DNA of 64,000 nucleotides from Amblyomma americanum (Eukaryota > Arthropoda > Arachnida > Ixodida > Ixodidae). Location of the stretch: NCBI RefSeq assembly GCF_052857255.1, contig NC_135498.1, forward strand, positions 87,182,639-87,246,638, given 5' to 3'. Under the pieces are notes generated by a model that did no database searches, was not told where the DNA came from, and worked only from the letters and a program-made list of their open reading frames with translations. Positions 47,545 through 58,774 of this stretch are shown here, piece after piece. Position 1 is the first letter of the stretch. Every line of letters begins with the position of its first letter. The position numbers and the translations under genes are program-made.

Positions 47545-50500
47545 CGTAGGTCATAAAGATGACCCTCGAGACTCCCTACACTGCCTTCGTGTGCGTGTTA
47601 GTCACAGCTTCGGCACTTGTGCTCGAAAAGCCCGGGGCTAACTCAACGTACAAACGTATTGAGAGCGCTGCGCGGGAGGTGACGAGGACTCTCGAAGACG
47701 TCAAAAGTAGGTCAATTCTTTTTCGCACTGTGGGCATTTTTCAGATGTAAAAAAAATATTTCATACGCAGAGCAACGTTAAAGAGAAAGAGGGAGAAAAC
47801 ATTCACTGAAGCGTTAGTGGCATGTCTTTTTCTTTTGCGTAGTGCTTTCAGCCCACGACACCCTGGCACGATCGTGTCGACTGGCCGCCGAATCAGCCAT
47901 TGTTCTCCACTTTAGAGTAGCCAATTGCAGCCCCCCAAGAGAAGGCAGAGGGGTTGGAAAAGAGGGTTTGTCCTGGCTCAGGGTTTTTTTTCTTTTTCGG
48001 AGACGGTACCTGTGCTCTTTTGAAGCGAAAACTTCACTATAGTAAATAAAGCCAATTTCTCCATGCGTGGCCTGTTGACCTTCAAGTGAGCCAGAGGTCA
48101 AGTGTGGCTATAGCTGGTCCACCATGGTGTCGCACCACTGGACCTTTGACCTTTCAATTCGCCGGAGGAGGGCGGTAGAATAGTCACGTGACAAACGCAT
48201 GACGTCGTGCGATGGAAACTGGCCTTGTCACGTCAGTCTAGGGGGACTATATAGGCCGCAGCGTTCATTGCGTGACCAACCTGCCAAAATCAACCAATAA
48301 TTTAACTTCCACCGGCCAGGGTGGCGGGGTGGGCGCGCTGCCTATCCAGTGTGCGGAGCGCACTCAACCTTACAGAAGCCAAGTCGCGTATATTTGCCTG
48401 ACTGGCCTAACGTTGTCACCATTGTGTTCAACGTGTGGTGTGTGTGGTGACATAGAACATTACCTCTTGTGCTGTACTTTGTACAACGCGGAACGGGCTG
48501 TGTTATTCGGATCCCTCAAGAAGGCAGGAGTTCCTCACAGTTTTCTTCAGGACATTGTTTTCCCGCGCGGAAGCCAGTCGAGTAGAAGGGATGCTTCTCG
48601 CCTTCTTCTACTTTACCTGCAGGACACGGATTTGGCCTCCACATGGTGACCTCAGGAGTGTCTATTTGGGTTTTTGCGGACAGTGTTTCTGTGATTTCTA
48701 TTTAAGTGTCGCTACGGTGGAGCAATTGCCGGCAGCAACTGCAAGGCTAATCCCACCGGTAGTTTACAACCACTCACTCACTCCCTCACTCACTGATACA
48801 ATACAGCTTGCGCTCTCTAACCAGGTTCAGGAGTAATTCAACCGCTGACGATTTTTCTGCGAGTTTTCAGTTTCAGCTTTTCTCGCTTTTGAACTTTCCC
48901 ACAATAGCTATGCCATACACTTCGCATGGCTGATCAGTTGACTGCTAACTTGCACACGTGCTGATATACGCCACGAGGAGCTGATCTCAGTTATGCGCAC
49001 CGCATTTCAATGATTTCTTCTTTGACGTAATTTATTTTTGTAAATGATAATTGTTCCCAGTTTCATAGCAATACCCGATGAAGTCTCGTCCCCTATGAGG
49101 GGCGTGCGCGTTGTAGTGAAAGAACCCGTTGTGGTCGGCGTAACCGCACTTGTAGCGGCCTTGGGCCGGTTACCATGAAAGGAGGAGGACGCATGTAATT
49201 ACTTCACGCATAGCGTCTCCGGAAGAAGCCATGGCAAAACATTTCGTTGATTCGTACGAAGGGGCCAGTGATGTCATAAGTGGCATCCTCGTTATTGTCC
49301 CTCGTAACTCCACCCACAGCTTTGGCGACCTCCCGAAAGACGTGCGTCAATTTTGTCTCACAGATTCAGGCATTAGTAAAGTACCCCGAACACATCTTTT
49401 TGCCACTTCTGAGATCACAAGGCTTTCTTCATGACTACCAAGGACTGAGAGAGAAGTGGTACCTGAAATCAGGCATGCCTGAAAAATAAAAAGAGTGGGC
49501 TACTGCAATCAATATATGTATGTCGTTTTTAAAATTCTGCTTCAATATATCTCAAGTTAAAATACCGCTAGCGCAGCATAATCTTGCGTTGCACAGGGGT
49601 AACCGTCTTCTGAGTTTTTTTTTTCATACCTTCTGTCGGCTCCTTCTGTGAATGGCACTCAACAGTATTTCTTGTTCTGTCGCTACGATTCTTCATTTCT
49701 TCGTATCTCTTTCCCTGTGCGCGTAATATCTGGTGTTTGTTTTCAAATGATCAGGCATGCTTTCGTAAACGGTACTCGACAATAGAACACCTTCGCACTA
49801 TCAATCAGAAGATACAGAAACGCGTAGAGTGTAACCAACAAATAAAGATTTTATAAATTACGAGAAAGCATTTGACTCTGTCGAAACCTCAGCAGTCATG
49901 CAGAAATTGCGTAATCAGGGCTTAGGATAGCCTTATGTAAAAATACTGGAAGACATCTAAAGCAGGTGCAAAGCTACGATAGTCCTAAATAAAGACAGCA
50001 ATAAAATTTCAATAAGAAAGGGTGCCAGGCAGAGAGACACGATCGCGCCATTGGTATTCACCGCCTGTTTGCAGGAGGTATTCAGAAGTACGGATTGGGA
50101 ACAGTTGGGTTAAGAGTTAATAAAGAATATCTGATTAACCTTGGATTCGCAGATGACCTCAGGACATGCATTGCAGAACATGATCAATGAGTTAGACAGG
50201 CGGGGCAGTACTGTGTGTCTAAAACTAGTATGCAGAAAACCAAAGTAATGTTTAATAGTCTCGGTAGAGAACAGCAGTTGACAATTAATAGCAAAATGCT
50301 GGAACGGGTAACTGAAGACCTGTGCCCAGGGAAGGTACTGACCGCAGATCAGGATCACGAGAGTGAAATGAGCAGAAGAATAAGAATTGGGGGGTGGTGT
50401 GCCTTTGGCAGATTTTCTCAGATCATGAATGACAGTCTACCAAACTCCCTCAAGAGGAAAGGATATAACATCTATATCTTACTATCACTCCAAATTGGGC

Positions 50501-53500
50501 AGGAACCTTGAGGCTAACGAAAAGGGTTCAACTTAAGATCAAGGAAGCGCAGCGTGGTATGGAAAGATAAATTATAGGTGTAACGTCAAGAGACACGAAG
50601 AGGGCAGAATGGTTCAGGGCTAAAATACTGGTTAATTGCATTCCAGTCTAAATCAAGAGGAAGAAATTTGGCTGGGCAGGGCATCTAATGCGAATCGAAT
50701 TAACCAATGGCCAACTCTGGATTTTTTTAAAATTTTAAGTTGATAATCGCATTGCATTCTTTAGAGTCCTCTCTCGATCTTAGGTGCAGAAGTGTTTTTC
50801 AAAATAAAGAGAACTATTTTAAAACGGCAAAAACTAGGAAACCGTATTTGAAACTGGGTTTTGTCCAAACTATGACGTCGTGACATAGCAACGTATGCCG
50901 TCACGAATGCTCTTCCAAAACTTATCGCGTGCGCGTTAATTGTATAAGTTGGCGACGGTAAGCGACAGCTTGGGTCATTATTTGTATGAACTGATCAAAA
51001 TCAAGCGCCAAGTTTTATCCTTCAGCAAATGCAGAGTGAATATCAACGATGTTCCAACCTTTGACGTCACGCACGCAAGGTTGCTTGTAGAAATCGCCTG
51101 AATTTCGAAACTGAAAAATTTAAAATTAATTTGTGCTACATCAAAACGCCTCCCAGCAGCGAAATTTACCAGAAATGACCACGAAGGTGCGATGAACTTA
51201 CCCTCAAAGTTTCAGTAAAATTTGTGGAGGAACAAAAAACGCCAGAGTTAGCCTTCAATGATAACAGGCTGCAGCGGGTGTAGTCAAGCTGATGATTATT
51301 ATGATGATGACGCAATAACGACATGCGGGCAGCGCCGGAGGCGAGAGCGTAGCACTTTCAAGAAATCCAGAAAAAAAAAGACAAATTCTGACAGTTTATG
51401 ATGCTTACTCTTTTGGGACGCAAGTGATATGGATAACTTCCTGCGGATCTAATCCACAGTCTGGTTGCGTTAATTCACAGCGCGTCGTTTATGTTCTTAT
51501 CTGTTAGCAGAGTTGATTTGCGGCATCTTTACAGGCATTATGTTTCCCCGACACTGCCATGATCTCCTGCGAGCCGGCCAGACCACTAGTGGGGTATACA
51601 ACTTATTCCACGAGGCAGCAGGCCCTTCTGGGCAGAAAGCGTACTGCGACATGGACACTCACGGCGGAGGCTGGACGGTGAGTGCTTTGAAGAATAAGAG
51701 CCACGTTATACCGCCTTTAATAGTCTCCGCTCTCTGTAGTTGCAAAAAGTAGAGTGTGAATGGTATAAATGGCGAACGATGTACAAAACACTGCGCAGTG
51801 TTTCTGCACTCGGCAGTGTGGCGCGACAACAGGAAATCGCCTATGTCGAGGCATCGTTGAACCATGTATTGCTTCAGCCGGTCAAGAGCGTTCCGGTTCT
51901 TCTCATTTTAGCCGTATTAGCATGCGACGAATCACAAGGAACGGAATTCCGTTGAGCTTTCTACGTCGACTGCAAAATAAGAACTGTAAATTTGAAACTG
52001 TGGGATTTAGTGTCCCAAAGCGAGCGATAGGTTATAAGGGGACGCCGTAGTGGAAGGCTCTGAAAATAAATCACCTGGAATTCTTTCGCGTGTTTTGACA
52101 TCGCGCAGCAAACGGGCAACTGTATTTCGCCTCTGTAGAGATATGGGCATTCCTGCCGGGATCGAACTCACAACCTTGACGTCAGACCCCCCAACGCCAA
52201 ACCACTGAGCCACCGCGGCGCGTTGACCGTAAAACAAGAAATTCTGCCTCTTTTCGGTGATGCTAAACGTGCGCTAGATAAACACTGGGGTTCAAGTAGA
52301 TCACTGTAATATCTGATTCACTACATCTAATACTTCGCCAACATGGAGTAGGGCGTGCAGTGCATTTACATTACAGTGCTCTACTTGAAGCCCAGTGTTT
52401 ATCTAGCGCACGTATAGCACCAGTGGAACGGCGCAGATATGGTTCTTTCACGGTCAACGCGCCGCAATGGCTCAGTGGCTTTGGCGGTAGGCGTCTGAGG
52501 TCAATGCCGCGGGTTCGATTCTAGTCGCAGTGCCCGTATATTTACGGAGTTGAAATAGAAAGTTACCCGTGTGCTGCACTATGTCAGAATACGTGAAAGA
52601 ACCCAATGCGGATTATACCAGATCACATGAAAGAACCCCATGTGGTTTGTTATTCCAGAGCCCTCCACTACGGCATTCCTTATATCCGATGGTCGCTTCG
52701 AGACGTTAAACCCCACTATTTAAAATTTGAAATGCACCAGATGAACATCGGGTTTCAAGTAGAGCACTGTAAAACCTGATACACTGCGTTTCATACATCG
52801 CCAACATGAATTAGGTCGTGTAGCAAAAATGCCTGTGCCTCGTAACTTTTGCAAACAACTTCTTTCTTTAAAACAAATCGTGAAAATGCAATGTGCTTTA
52901 TTCTCCTGTGTTCAGAAAAGCTCGAGTAAGCGAGGCTATGCGAATGGAACCTGTAAAAGAAGGAAATAGAACCGGTGTAAAACAAAGAAATAAGCTTCCG
53001 TTTCAGTTTTCTTTTTTTTTCTCCTGGGTTTGACTTTCCTTTTTTTTTTCGCAGGTCGTTCAAAGACGGGGGCAGTTCGGCAACAGTGTGCTTTACTTTA
53101 AGCGAAATTGGGAGGAATACGCCCGCGGCTTTGGTGAGCCTTCTAAAGAGTACTGGATAGGTAAGCTACTTAGAAGGCAGTCTGGTATAAGGGTAGTTTT
53201 GAAAGCAGCATGCTAAAGTACCATAAAGCACATCGCTGAAACTTTGACCCTAGGACTGACGGGCTGACGGGATATTTAAGTGCAGTGTAAATGAATTTTC
53301 ATATACGTCATTCATATCCATTCAATTAAAAACTTCAACTCAAATTTGAACTTTTGTTCAATGCAGTTCAGGACTACTTTGACAAAGCTGGATTAATTTT
53401 GCCTGTGCCTGATTCTCGGACAATGACGCACTGTTGGTTGAACCGCCTGCCCACAGTGCTTTCGCGCCAGGTCACATTTTCGCGCGATTGCCGACGCATA

Positions 53501-56405
53501 ATCTACTATATTGTCTGCATAATGTATTTCGAAAGTACTATACGATGCGCATTTCCTAACACAATTCTGAAACTAATTCAAAATGAGAAACGCTAGAGAA
53601 CAGTAAGACAGTGACTACAGAAGTGGACGCTCCCCTTTCAACAACCAACAATTACCTTGAGAAATCTGGCCATTAGCAGGTGATTGAATGAACTTAACTT
53701 GTGCAATGATTTTGCTAAAGCGGCGTGGGGATGTGGCGGGGCACATGTGTATCAAGTTTCATCGCTTTACAAGCGCAGGAAATCGTTTCACAAGCGCAGA
53801 AAGTGCCTCTGGCACCGCATTTCTACCGGAAACGCTGCAGCGGACTGGGTCAGGTTATATTCTGGCAACATGTAAGGTTTAGAACCCTGACTTCCGAGAA
53901 CAGAGCACAATTCCTTGCGGAAGAACCTTGGCATGAAACGCATCGATCTGTTTGCAGGGTGCCTTGTATGGACTAAAGTAACGATGTAGAAACTTATCGG
54001 AAGCGTCTACGCCAGCGAGTCTTTCTGTGCGTCAGCTAACGTTGTCCAACTGCATGGCGGTGCCAGTAAATTGGCTAGTCTTGTGGCAATATAAGGCAGT
54101 GTGGCCTTAAACTAATAAGTCAGAATGTGGGAAGAAATGTGGGGAGCAAGATGACGGCGGTCAAGACTCAAGTCTTCATCGCCTTCTGATTCCTTCACGG
54201 GTGCAAACAAAGTTATTTCATCGTCATCAGAATGTGGGCAAACCTCTCTATGAAAAAATTCCACAAATTCTACAGTGTAGCAGAATTTCCTACAGCATTA
54301 CGAGGAAAACATAAACGTCATATGTGAACAGTAGCCTGTACAGTAGCCTGTCTACAGTAGCCTGTATAAAGAGTGTGTCTAGTGTCTGCGTATTTCTCGT
54401 TCTTTTCAAAGTCAATTGTAAGCATTGCGTAGCAAGAAGCCAAGTGCCTTCTACGAGCTAGCCCGAGTAACAGCAATGCTAACATTGACGACGAACTCAA
54501 CACCGAACGATCCACGTATTTGCCTTGCCGACGCGAAATGTTAACATTTAGCTTTATTCCTCAATTAGCTTTTCCCCTTTCCTATTCGGTACCGGAAGCA
54601 GAATGCATTTAATTCAGTTCATGGTGTTTGCCAGTTTCACCTTTCCAGACGCTTTCATATTGCTATTAGCCTTTCTCTCTTTAATCCCCTCTTTGAATAA
54701 AGTCCTATTCTTGATGTTTTTTTTGAACATTTGTTTTCCTCACTGTGCCGCGTTTTTCCTCGATATAACCATTCAATACATAGAACAGGAAAAACTGTTT
54801 TGAGGTTATTCATCTTCGTTTATACAATACTACAATCCTGCAAAAAATTCATGAATAAAAACTTTATGAGACAATCAAGTTGCCTCTTAAAGGGGCTGTG
54901 AAGGGGCTCTAATAAATCTGCGGCATGCCTGGGATATTGAAGCACGCCGCTTCACGAATAGTGTCCAGCAAGAATTTTTTTAATGTGCTTTGTAGAAGCT
55001 GAGTTATATGTCGTTAAAATTTGAATTTCAGCGTCTTCGCGCCTTTCCCTCTCGCCTCGTTACTTTTTGAACGCTGGAAGGTAGGCGCTCCTCTCGAAGA
55101 GAAACGGAGAGCAGCTTTCGAACAATACCTCGCTGACCTTAATACGCAAAACTGCATCAGACCTCTTATTATGGGAAGGCCCGTATTCCGAAAAAGAGAA
55201 AGGGTTGAAAGAAGCGGATGAGCAATACTTCCATTTTACTTATGAGTTGAAATTTGTACCTTATCCATATCCATATCCAACTCGTCCCTCAAGTTTTTTT
55301 TTGATCGCGGATTTTTTTTTTTTGCCGTGGCAAACTCCGACAACGCTGCTTTTTAGGCGGCACTGCACCTTTAAGCAATTGCGTAAAATTGCTCGAACAT
55401 AAAAAAAATCAAACAACGATGTTGGCAGTGATGTTGGTTCGTTTTTAAAGCGTGATGCAGTTCTCGAACGTTGCTATTTTTTCTCCTTCAGTGATTTAGA
55501 ACGTGACGACTTCTTCGCAAAATGCAACAGATTTCTGAGCGGAACACAGCTGTCACACATTTTTCAGTGAAACGCCAGAAGACAACAGTGTGGCTTCCTC
55601 CAGTTTTTGGTGTGCTTGCTCAGCCAGGCGATAGGGCAGTGGCCGGTCTGGCCCATACACTGCTTGTCAAAGATCGCGGAATTTCTCACGACGTAGGGGA
55701 CCTTCATAAATGCCGCATGCGTTACAATGAAAAAATCACTTGAATGTAACGCTCATTTGCGACTGTCGCCCCTTTGTCCGTTTGTAAAGATCAGCTCTAC
55801 CGCAATGTGAATTTAGCACATACAGAGGGCAAAACGCAAGCCTAGAACACGTTCTGGGCGTGTTTCGGGCCGAACAGTCAATATCTAGCGTTAACGTTTG
55901 GTTGAAAATGGTCAGGATTTAAGCATGTGCAGTTAAACCCATTGGATTTAGTCATCATATTTGCTTTTGTGGTCGCAGATGCTTTGGAAGCTGCGGGACA
56001 CACAGTTCGGTCGTTCTAGACGTGGGGTTTGCCCTCTGTACTTTATCGGTCGAGCCTCATTGCGTAGAACAAATTTTCTTACGTTTTCACAACTGTCGTC
56101 TTCTGCCCGCAACAGCCCTAAGAAAAGCCGTCGCAGTCTCAGCAGTACCTTGAGGCATTTCCCGTGCCGGCGCTTTGCTCGGTTCTCTAAGGTACACCTG
56201 CTTCAGGTTCTCACACTGGCTGACGCGTACAACGCAGGTAACCGAGCCCTGCACGCCCTCACCTCTGCCGGCGAGAGTATGTCCCTCCGCGTGGTCTTGA
56301 GCAACACTACCCAAGACAGCGCCACGGTCGATTATGCCAGTGTGCGGGTTGAGAGCGAAGATCAGCAGTTCAAGATCCACATTGGCAAGTTCCTCGGACC
56401 AAAAG
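47545..56405 (+). CDS. Fibrinogen-related protein gene (techylectin/ixoderin-like), first four coding exons
   Basis: The coding exons are 47559-47706, 51511-51677, 53055-53160 and 56238-56405, with introns that begin GT and end AG. Junction phases agree: 1, 0, 1, then phase 1 at the last donor. The protein starts with a hydrophobic signal peptide (TAFVCVLVTASALVL), a short linker with an NST glycosylation site, then a fibrinogen C-terminal domain: PRHCHDLLRAG, TTSGVYNLF, AYCDMDTHGGGWT, FKRNWEEYARGFGEPSKEYWIG, NRALHALTSA and ASVRVESEDQQFKI. Secreted proteins of this family in chelicerates bind carbohydrates in haemolymph and act in innate immunity (family knowledge). The 196 codons seen end before the calcium-binding and ligand-pocket region, whose exons must lie beyond 64000. 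The upstream CAG at 47542-47544 suggests a non-coding first exon. No stop or frame break was seen. Confidence 0.85.
47559..47706 (+). CDS. FREP coding exon 1: signal peptide and linker
   Basis: The ATG at 47559 follows a T-rich acceptor (CAG at 47542-47544) by 14 bp. The exon encodes a signal peptide and a helical linker (YKRIESAAREVTRTLEDV). The donor AAAA/GTAGGT leaves one base of a split codon, completed by the first two bases of exon 2. An alternative donor four bases downstream would not fit the phase of exon 2. Confidence 0.75.
48350..48835 (+). pseudogene. LINE ORF2 C-terminal fragment in FREP intron 1
   Basis: The plus-strand frame ends at 48649. It contains QVAYICLTGLTLSPLCSTCG and the zinc motif CSTCGVCGDIEHYLLCC, then a leucine-rich tail. 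Downstream is a 3' UTR-like stretch to a CACTCACTCACT repeat near 48770-48795. It is 5'-truncated with no RT. Confidence 0.6.
48840..49750. other. FREP intron 1 sequence, no feature seen
   Basis: Short frames only, including one at 49231-49434 with no known domain. No additional exon in compatible phase was identified. Confidence 0.45.
49755..50740 (+). pseudogene. RTE-like LINE reverse transcriptase relic
   Basis: Plus-strand motifs across broken frames are STIEHLRTINQKIQ near 49775-49820, NYEKAFDSVETSAVMQKLRN (motif A, near 49855-49915), GARQRDTIAPLVFTACLQEVF (motif B, near 50020-50085), LINLGFADDL (motif C, near 50130-50160), SKTSMQKTKVMFNSL (near 50217-50262) and a MNDSLPNSLKRKGYN region (near 50427-50465). 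The EYNKAFDSVE-type motif A and QGDTISPKLF-type motif B are characteristic of the RTE clade. Frameshifts and stops occur between every block. The copy sits in intron 1 of the FREP gene in the same orientation. Confidence 0.8.
50745..51500. other. FREP intron 1, no feature seen
   Basis: AT-rich intronic sequence leading into the exon 2 acceptor. Confidence 0.5.
51511..51677 (+). CDS. FREP coding exon 2: start of fibrinogen domain
   Basis: The acceptor is GTTAGCAG at 51503-51510 and the donor is ACG/GTGAGT at 51678. The exon encodes the first domain cysteine (PRHC), the TTSGVY motif and CDM..GGGWT, the signature beginning of fibrinogen C-terminal domains. Confidence 0.92.
52000..52222 (-). mobile_element. 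tRNA-derived SINE, minus orientation
   Basis: The minus strand shows CGGTGGCTCAGTGGTTTGGC (A-box) and GAGTTCGATCCCGGC (B-box), then the family body (AAAGAATTCCAGGTG, CCACTACGGCGTCCCC) and a GGGACACTAAATCCC end. It is the same subfamily as 37.4 kb and lies in FREP intron 2. Confidence 0.8.
52215..52465. repeat. Long imperfect inverted repeat between two SINEs
   Basis: The arms 52268-52310 and 52370-52412 are reverse complements over 43 bp with two mismatches. The outer 16 bp (52215-52230 and 52450-52465) are perfect reverse complements. The sequences between (52231-52267 and 52413-52449) are also related. The two SINEs on either side are in opposite orientation, so the symmetry continues outward. 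A third, partial copy of the inner sequence lies at 52751-52816 (GTTTCAAGTAGAGCACTGTA, CGCCAACATG). Confidence 0.85.
52459..52722 (+). mobile_element. tRNA-derived SINE, plus orientation
   Basis: The head is GCGCCGCAATGGCTCAGTGG (A-box) and GCGGGTTCGATTC (B-box). The body contains CCCGTGTGCTGCACTATGTC and CCCTCCACTACGGCATTCC, with a GAGACGTTAAACCCC end. It is diverged from the neighbouring minus-strand copy and carries a short internal duplication of the GTGAAAGAACCC segment near 52590-52640. Confidence 0.8.
53055..53160 (+). CDS. FREP coding exon 3
   Basis: The acceptor is preceded by a long T tract (TTTTTTTTTCGCAG) and the donor is ATAG/GTAAGC at 53161. The exon encodes VVQRRGQF..NSVLYFKRNWEEYARGFG..EYWI, the standard second block of the fold, in phase 0 to 1. 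Confidence 0.92.
53165..56230. other. FREP intron 3; possible MITE at about 54890-55379
   Basis: The sequence CTTAAAGGGGCTGTGAAG at about 54892 and the reverse complement of GGCACTGCACCTTTAAG at 55361-55378 resemble paired inverted ends, but the flanks give no clear duplication. Three short copies of CAGTAGCCTGT occur at 54327-54365. Three overlapping frames at 53684-53976 have no domain. Confidence 0.35.
56238..56405 (+). CDS. FREP coding exon 4
   Basis: The acceptor AACGCAG lies at 56231-56237 with a weak pyrimidine tract. The donor AAAAG/GTAAAA is at 56406. The exon starts with GT, completing the Gly of the YWIG-N junction, and encodes NRALHALTSAGESMSLRVVL and VESEDQQFKIHIGKFLG. Confidence 0.88.
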
Positions 56406-56800
56406 GTAAAACTTTCCTTCATCTGCTTGCACTTGGGTTGGTCATCATGGAAGTCAAAAGTAGCATGCGGCTGTAATGGTGGACATATTCTTTACGGGGA
56501 AAGGAAATATCTTGTCTGAGAAAATATTTTCCGCAAGGTCCGCTGAACGACTCCAAAGGTGCTAGACATTCTTTTAAAGATCAATGTTGCTTAAAAAAAT
56601 CATGTTCACATAATACAAAATAAATTTAGGGCTAAAATATCTTCACAGCGCTGCAATGTCACGAAGTCATAATCTAGAATGGACAGTTGAGCGAGTTGGT
56701 AAATTGTTTGACTGCTAACACAGCACTGTGACAAGAGACGGAGAAGAGGGACAAGCGCTACTAACATGTGAAAGTTTTTTAAAAAGACATGGACAATATA

Positions 56801-57415
56801 CAGAATGTTTCACCTAAGATTTTACAAAATTTTTAAAAGTAGGCTTTTTGAGTTAGAAGAGCACTTTTCTCGGTATAGCATTGTCAACAATGAAGTACAT
56901 CAGAATACAGGCAAGACGTGCAACTATTACTGTTAGGCTCCTTAATTACCGAAAGGCGTGTGGCCCACCGTAAGTTATATCGATATCAGTTTTTTTAATT
57001 TCGAAAATGCAATTACCCTCGGAGTTGTGGCCCAACAAATATTGGCTATTTCAACGAGTTACGTGGACTGCACAGGTTGCTTTGCTTGCTGGCTTCTCGA
57101 AAGCGCATGCATTTTGGCGCGATGTCTGCAAAATTTGCTAGGCAACATCGCTGAGGGTAACGCCATTTTTGAAATTCTAAAAACTGATATGGATATTACT
57201 TCCTGTTAGCTACACGCCTCTTAGTTATTAAGGAGCCTAACAGTAATAGTTAAAAAGTTAACTATTCAATATTTGTTAACCAGCCTGACAGTAAGCACGC
57301 CTTAGCTGTATTCTGATGTAGTTCACCGCTGGCAACGCTATGTCAAAAAAAGCGCTCTTCTAGCTCAAAAAGCCCATTTTTAAAAATTGTGTAAAATCTT
57401 AGGTGAAACACCCTG
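56801..57415. mobile_element. Foldback-type TIR element, 615 bp
   Basis: The left end CAGAATGTTTCACCTAAGAT and right end (reverse complement CAGGGTGTTTCACCTAAGAT) continue as inverted repeats for about 160 bp. They share TTTTTAAAA, GGCTTTTTGAG and ACATCAGAATACAG. After an insertion in one arm they go on through ACTGTTAGGCTCCTTAAT and AGGCGTGT. Sequence nearer the centre (CGATATCAGTTTTT and ATATCAGTTTTTAG on the opposite arm) is also symmetrical, so most of the element is palindromic. TATA flanks both sides, consistent with a TA or TATA duplication. There is no transposase. It lies in FREP intron 4. Confidence 0.8.
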
Positions 57416-57436
57416 TATACTAAATCTACAACCAGA

Positions 57437-57695
57437 AGCGATCCGGAGTACCAGGGTTCGAACCCTACCATGGCGGCAACGTTTCGATGGAGGCGAAACG
57501 TAGAGGCGCCCATGTGCTGTGCGTTGTCAGTGCACGTTGAAGATCCCCAGGTGGTAGAAACTATTCTGGAGACGACCACTACGGCACTCTTCTTTCACTT
57601 CCTTCTTTATTCCTTCCCATACGGCGTGGTTCAGGTGTCCGCCGAGATGTGAGACAGATAGTGCACCATTTCCTTTCCCCGAACAACAATTTTCA
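57437..57695 (+). mobile_element. tRNA-derived SINE (Ruka-like), head-truncated
   Basis: It starts in the head at GATCCGGAGTACCAGGGTTCGAACCC (B-box) and runs through GTTGAAGATCCCCAGGTGGT, ACTACGGCAC and GGCGTGGTTCAGGTGTCCGC to CATTTCCTTTCCCCGAACAA. It begins about 20 bp after the foldback element. Confidence 0.85.
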
Positions 57696-57840
57696 TTACT
57701 CGCATGCGTTCACCCAACAAGATACAGAATGCGTTACTGATGGGACTTCGGACGCACAATTTCGCAGTCATGGATAAGAAGAGTGCACACGCACGTGTAG
57801 CTTTTCTTGCGAATATGATATGCCTCGCAGTTTGTTCTGG

Positions 57841-57914
<74 letters not shown>
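57841..57914. repeat. (TTG)n microsatellite
   Basis: About 24 TTG units. Poly-Leu, poly-Cys and poly-Thr frames over it are artefacts. Confidence 0.96.
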
Positions 57915-57919
57915 GCTGT

Positions 57920-58526
57920 TAGCCTATCAAAAGATGGCACATACCCACACTGGGGGATCGGCCAAGAATCGGGTGGCTATTCACCTGAACGCAGTTAATA
58001 AAAAGGAAAAGCACGTGGGAGCGCAACACCGGTGAATTCTTCCTCATGAACAGAAAAGGTTAATCGATCTTTATGCCTCTCCGCCTTTCCTCTTCCTCCT
58101 CCTTCTTCTCCGCTCTTTATGGTTATACATAAGTCAGTTTTATTAAAAGAGCAGCTGCATGGGCTACAAAGGCAAACCAGGAACTGCTTAAACGCGCGAC
58201 TTCGCCAGCTCGTTCTTCTAACCTGGCTTTTCATTCAGGATTGTTGTCCTAACAAATCCAGTCTCTCGAGTAAAAATGCATGCGCTTCTCTTTTTAATAA
58301 GACTTAAGTTCTGTATAGCCGTAAAGATCAGTGAACAAGAAAAATCAGCTAGGCATATTATATTTACAAGGAAAGGGACGTGTGCGTGAGAACTCCTTCT
58401 GTTCGAACTTATCCATGGCTGTGATATTACGCATCTGAAGGTAAGAAGCTACGCGCTCTTTAGATTGCTTCTAGCTTATGCTTTTTCAGACTGTGGGCAG
58501 TGTTCAGATTAACTCAGCGCTGATAC
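57920..58526. other. FREP intron 4, no feature seen
   Basis: Spacer between the TTG repeat and the Gypsy element. Its last four bases (ATAC, 58523-58526) are the target duplication. Confidence 0.6.
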
Positions 58527-58669
58527 TGTGAGCGCTTTGCGCGAACTTTCACATCTTTCATCTGTATATCTCCATCATCATCATAGTCGCTTGCCTGGGC
58601 TCCGGGGAGCGCGCGCTGTGTGCCCGGCTGTTCCCTATTAAAAGACGCCTGTGCAAGCGGTGGCTCACA
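58527..58669 (+). repeat. 5' LTR (143 bp)
   Basis: It carries a TATTAAAAG near 58638 where the 3' LTR has AATAAAAG. The sequence just after it, TGGCGGAGGTGC from 58671, starts with TGG and is a possible primer-binding site; its tRNA was not identified. Confidence 0.92.
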
Positions 58670-58774
58670 AGTGGCGGAGGTGCTATTCGTATCCCCTACC
58701 TCTCGCTTCGGACCCGTCTTTCGCTCTCCCTGGAGCTCCGACCAGGCCGTCTTTTGCGTCTGCAGCCCTCAGGT

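Noticed and set aside
53354..53976. ORFs between FREP exons 3 and 4 as an extra exon
   Set aside because: They do not encode fibrinogen-domain sequence, and exons 3 and 4 already join in phase at the conserved YWIG-N point.
57704..58035. ORFs with poly-Cys, poly-Leu or poly-Thr
   Set aside because: They are created by the (TTG)n microsatellite.
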